Shown here: positions 62,701 through 64,000 of the stretch, piece after piece
How the letters are laid out: every line of letters begins with the position of its first letter
Position numbering within the stretch: the stretch's first letter is position 1
Assembly: GCA_021739765.1 (NCBI GenBank)
Contig: JAIPBD010000012.1
Span: 1-64,000, forward strand
DNA: 64,000 nt
Reading direction: 5' to 3'
Source: Melioribacteraceae bacterium
GTDB lineage: Bacteria > Bacteroidota > Ignavibacteria > Ignavibacteriales > Melioribacteraceae
The notes under the pieces: generated by a model
What the model was told of the DNA's origin: nothing
Database searches by the model: none
Seen by the model: the letters and a program-made list of their open reading frames with translations, nothing else
Translations under genes and position numbers: made by a program

Positions 62701-63911
62701 AGATCGCCGGTTCTGTAAAGGGTTGAATTTTTGTTGTTTGGATTTGAAACAAATTTTTGTCTTGTTAATTCAACATTGTTTAAATAACCTTTCCCCACTG
62801 AATTGCTTTCAATAAAAATTTCTCCGATTTCATTCTCCGAAAGTGAGCATCTATTTGAATCCAAAATGTGAATTTGGATTCCCGCCAAAGGTTTGCCAAT
62901 CGGAATATTCGTGTGAGTTTCAAGAATGTCTTCCTCGATTTGGAAAGCGCTTACAATTCCTGTTGTTTCTGATTGGCCGTAAATATTGAAGAACTTAATT
63001 GGTCTGTCGTTTAGATTAAACCATCTATTTACCACTTCTTTTGAAAGCACTTCCCCAATTGAAATTATTCTCGCGAGATTATTATCTAAGACTGAATTTC
63101 GTTCATTGACATTCAAATCTTCCAATAATTCACAAGCTGAACGAAGAAAGGAAGGTACAAAATCGACGGTTGTAATTTTTTTGGTTTTGATTAAACGGAA
63201 TAATTCTAATGGGTTTTCGATCTGTTCTTTTTCCGCAATTACTAAAGTGTTACTAATCAAGAGTGGAGTAAAAATTTGTCTTACAGAAAGAGCAAACGAA
63301 AAAGAAGCTGATTGCAAAAAAATCTCATTTTTCTCATAGCTAAAACGGTTGTTTACCAATTCAGTAAAACTTGTCAAGTTTCCATGAGAAATTTTAACTC
63401 CTTTGGGGTTCCCAGTAGATCCGGAAGTATAAATAACATAGGCTAAATCGTCGGAAGTAGATTCCGGTCGGGTCTCGGTTACACTTTCATTCGAATCAAA
63501 ACCATTCAGTATTCTGTAATCCAAATAACTGATATTATCGACCTTCTCCGAGCGAGCGATCCCGATATTATGAACAATAGTTTTAATGCCGGCATCTTCT
63601 ACAATATAATTTATTCTTTCCTTCGGGTAGTTTGGATCAAGTGGAACGTATGCGCAACCTGCTTTCATTATTCCAAGCATCGTCGCAATTGCTTCCGGAA
63701 CTCTTGAAAAGAATAATCCGATTAGTTCGCCTGGGGCAATATTTTTTTGCTTTATTCCAAAAGCAATATTGTCGGAGAGAATTCGAAGCTCCTTAAAGGT
63801 CATTTGTCTGTTGCCGCAGATCAATGCAGTTTTGTTCGGGTTTAATTCAGACGCTATGTCGAATTTATCGGTATAGTACATGTTTTTTCGTGTTAATGTT
63901 GTTCGGTTCAT
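59718..63911 (-). CDS. NRPS-like enzyme A-KR-T-TE
   Basis: Domains by residue: A about 15-515 (YTSGSTGNPKG at 161-171, GKIDRK at 509-514); PKS-type KR with its structural half 540-740 and catalytic half 780-1000 (GGLGVIG 789-795, Lys912, Ser936, Tyr949, Asn953); T with Ser1095; TE from 1150 with GYCSG, Cys1222 as nucleophile, and a His in CVHDKM near the end. The A-domain residue equal to Asp235 is Ala207 (FSFALSVRQ), so an amino group is probably not bound. As in cereulide- and valinomycin-type A-KR-T modules, an alpha-keto acid could be activated, reduced to an alpha-hydroxy acid and released or transferred by TE. The pocket reads A-L-R-D-I-I-I-G-I. The substrate is not certain. Confidence 0.92.
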   Translation of the reverse strand: MNRTTLTRKNMYYTDKFDIASELNPNKTALICGNRQMTFKELRILSDNIAFGIKQKNIAPGELIGLFFSRVPEAIATMLGIMKAGCAYVPLDPNYPKERINYIVEDAGIKTIVHNIGIARSEKVDNISYLDYRILNGFDSNESVTETRPESTSDDLAYVIYTSGSTGNPKGVKISHGNLTSFTELVNNRFSYEKNEIFLQSASFSFALSVRQIFTPLLISNTLVIAEKEQIENPLELFRLIKTKKITTVDFVPSFLRSACELLEDLNVNERNSVLDNNLARIISIGEVLSKEVVNRWFNLNDRPIKFFNIYGQSETTGIVSAFQIEEDILETHTNIPIGKPLAGIQIHILDSNRCSLSENEIGEIFIESNSVGKGYLNNVELTRQKFVSNPNNKNSTLYRTGDLGKYLPDGNIEILGRVDSQIKINGVRIDPSEIETAINNLQNIRTSVVVPVENQQKSTKTLVAFLVLSDEKLQQNDNYRELLKNKLPAIMIPSKFITKSKLPQTPSGKIDRKALIESLSSKSSSRTINNPIKKRINLNDWLYKREWQKTDSVLLEEAEFKKYSKCLIFSDRSDVSNRLAESVKKQGVSTSVIYKSNETTFAEGSIKLDPSDKENIFSVMSNVDIKPEGNTLIIYLWNIDGDFKSTTASAEIFSENYFLIPLYIVQALASVSVSLRANMVFVTTDSEQILESDRVNPGKSFVRSIVQNLFIEYKRIRGITIDFDSGAYQKDPGKTCEIIQSEISSSSNSIYTAYRHFEKYLLNYLQNPSDKTVGGISLKQNGVYLITGGLGVIGLKLAEYLAKKYHANLILTSRSVYPDNSEWKNILAKGDSVLHDLNKIETLQRIEELSSSLTLKSADIGNYENMKSVVDYCAENFGNLDGVFHAAGILDEFNYSASMSKELVLKTFYPKVTGSIVLSEVLKNRDLDFVLYFSSISSIIGRSGKLDYVAANEFQNYFARFNNSENQPHIVIDWDTWEGRILTETETEFMKFSEALDSSDELSFTFNEGFEVLEKTLSLNSTQVIVSTGDLKERILASIEMIKEDDNVEFGNSSTVIVLPRNKVESEMLKVWENVFPETSISVDSNFFELGGNSLMAVNMMAKIKNTFGKSIPPSILIEQNTIEKLANVFQNSFLNSEGNPVIKWKAEAPNTPFFLFAPNPGTLGFHEFSRAMDKDQPIIIIEPKRFQHHSMTSVEEKAKTNIEHIKSIQPKGPYYIGGYCSGALTAFQAANMLNENGDVVKTLVLFDYIAEKIGGYFDLLGSAHKLKYKAARILYLIRKYLFNPKLLLNTTKVISEKNELIKEHNSSPLQHAKKQYKIQRYKGDIIYFKAYGEKFEALGLPFAFEKEADGWKHIAEGKISVELINCVHDKMFVSPHAEETAKRLQQHLNAQGIRN

Positions 63912-64000
63912 ATAGAATTCAGAATAAGGAGGAACTGAAATATGGGAATAAATTAATTAATCTGTTCGACAAATAAATGTCCATAGTGAGCAAATCGGTG

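Noticed and set aside
63942-63956. AGGAGG followed by ATG on the + strand upstream of the A-KR-T-TE gene
   Set aside because: The frame ends after four codons (MGIN), so it is not a gene.

Overview
The window reads as an AT-rich chromosome segment from a member of the Fibrobacteres-Chlorobi-Bacteroidetes group, most likely an Ignavibacteria- or Bacteroidota-like environmental bacterium. The support is a type IX secretion C-terminal sorting domain with a PNPFN-type start on a secreted beta-propeller, Tat-exported sulfatases, a BY-kinase/Wzi type exopolysaccharide locus, sparse Shine-Dalgarno sequences and frequent GTG/TTG starts. No rRNA, tRNA, insertion sequence or CRISPR array was seen.

Region 1 (1-10561, + strand) is a polysaccharide-degradation cluster: the tail of an unrecognised gene, a YesU-like DUF1961 protein, a GH105 unsaturated glucuronyl/galacturonyl hydrolase, an unrecognised protein, two Tat-type formylglycine sulfatases, a secreted seven-blade-propeller protein of polysaccharide-lyase type, and a large GH9 enzyme. 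The combination suggests breakdown of a sulfated, uronic-acid-containing glycan (rhamnogalacturonan- or ulvan-like). No SusC/SusD pair is present.

Region 2 (10575-31016, - strand) is the most unusual part. Read from its 5' end it holds a 4'-phosphopantetheinyl transferase, two adjacent P-loop sulfotransferase-like genes, nine tandem paralogues of a ~390-residue PP-loop protein, a two-module NRPS (A-T-C-A-T-TE) and a family 2 glycosyltransferase. Each paralogue has an SGGxDS-type PP-loop and a QueC-like Cys-x9-12-Cys-x2-Cys-x2-Cys site. Between the first and second paralogue lies a decayed tenth copy that I could align by translation. All genes point the same way with short gaps, so they probably form one or a few transcripts. 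The first NRPS adenylation domain carries the textbook valine code, and the second resembles the Asp/Asn group.

Region 3 (31439-59637, + strand) is a long exopolysaccharide operon divergent from region 2. It has an SLBB export protein, a Wzc-like BY-kinase, a Wzm/Wzt ABC exporter, ten or so glycosyltransferases, an O-acyltransferase, an acetyltransferase, two AsnB-type glutamine amidotransferases, a methyltransferase-like protein, a Wzy/WaaL-type protein, a WecA-like initiating transferase with a long membrane extension, and a Wzi-like outer-membrane barrel. A good sigma70-like promoter sits in the 422-bp divergent spacer.

Region 4 (59718-63911, - strand) is a second NRPS-like enzyme, A-KR-T-TE. 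Its adenylation domain lacks the amino-group-binding Asp and its thioesterase has Cys instead of Ser as nucleophile.

Working model (inference): the cell exports a sulfated surface polysaccharide decorated with small acyl or peptidyl groups. The carrier-protein enzymes, activated by the local phosphopantetheinyl transferase, make Val-containing and alpha-hydroxy-acyl units. The expanded QueC-like ATP-dependent enzymes and the AsnB enzymes would perform amide- or acyl-type transfers. The function of the nine-member array is not known to me and is the best candidate here for an undescribed system.
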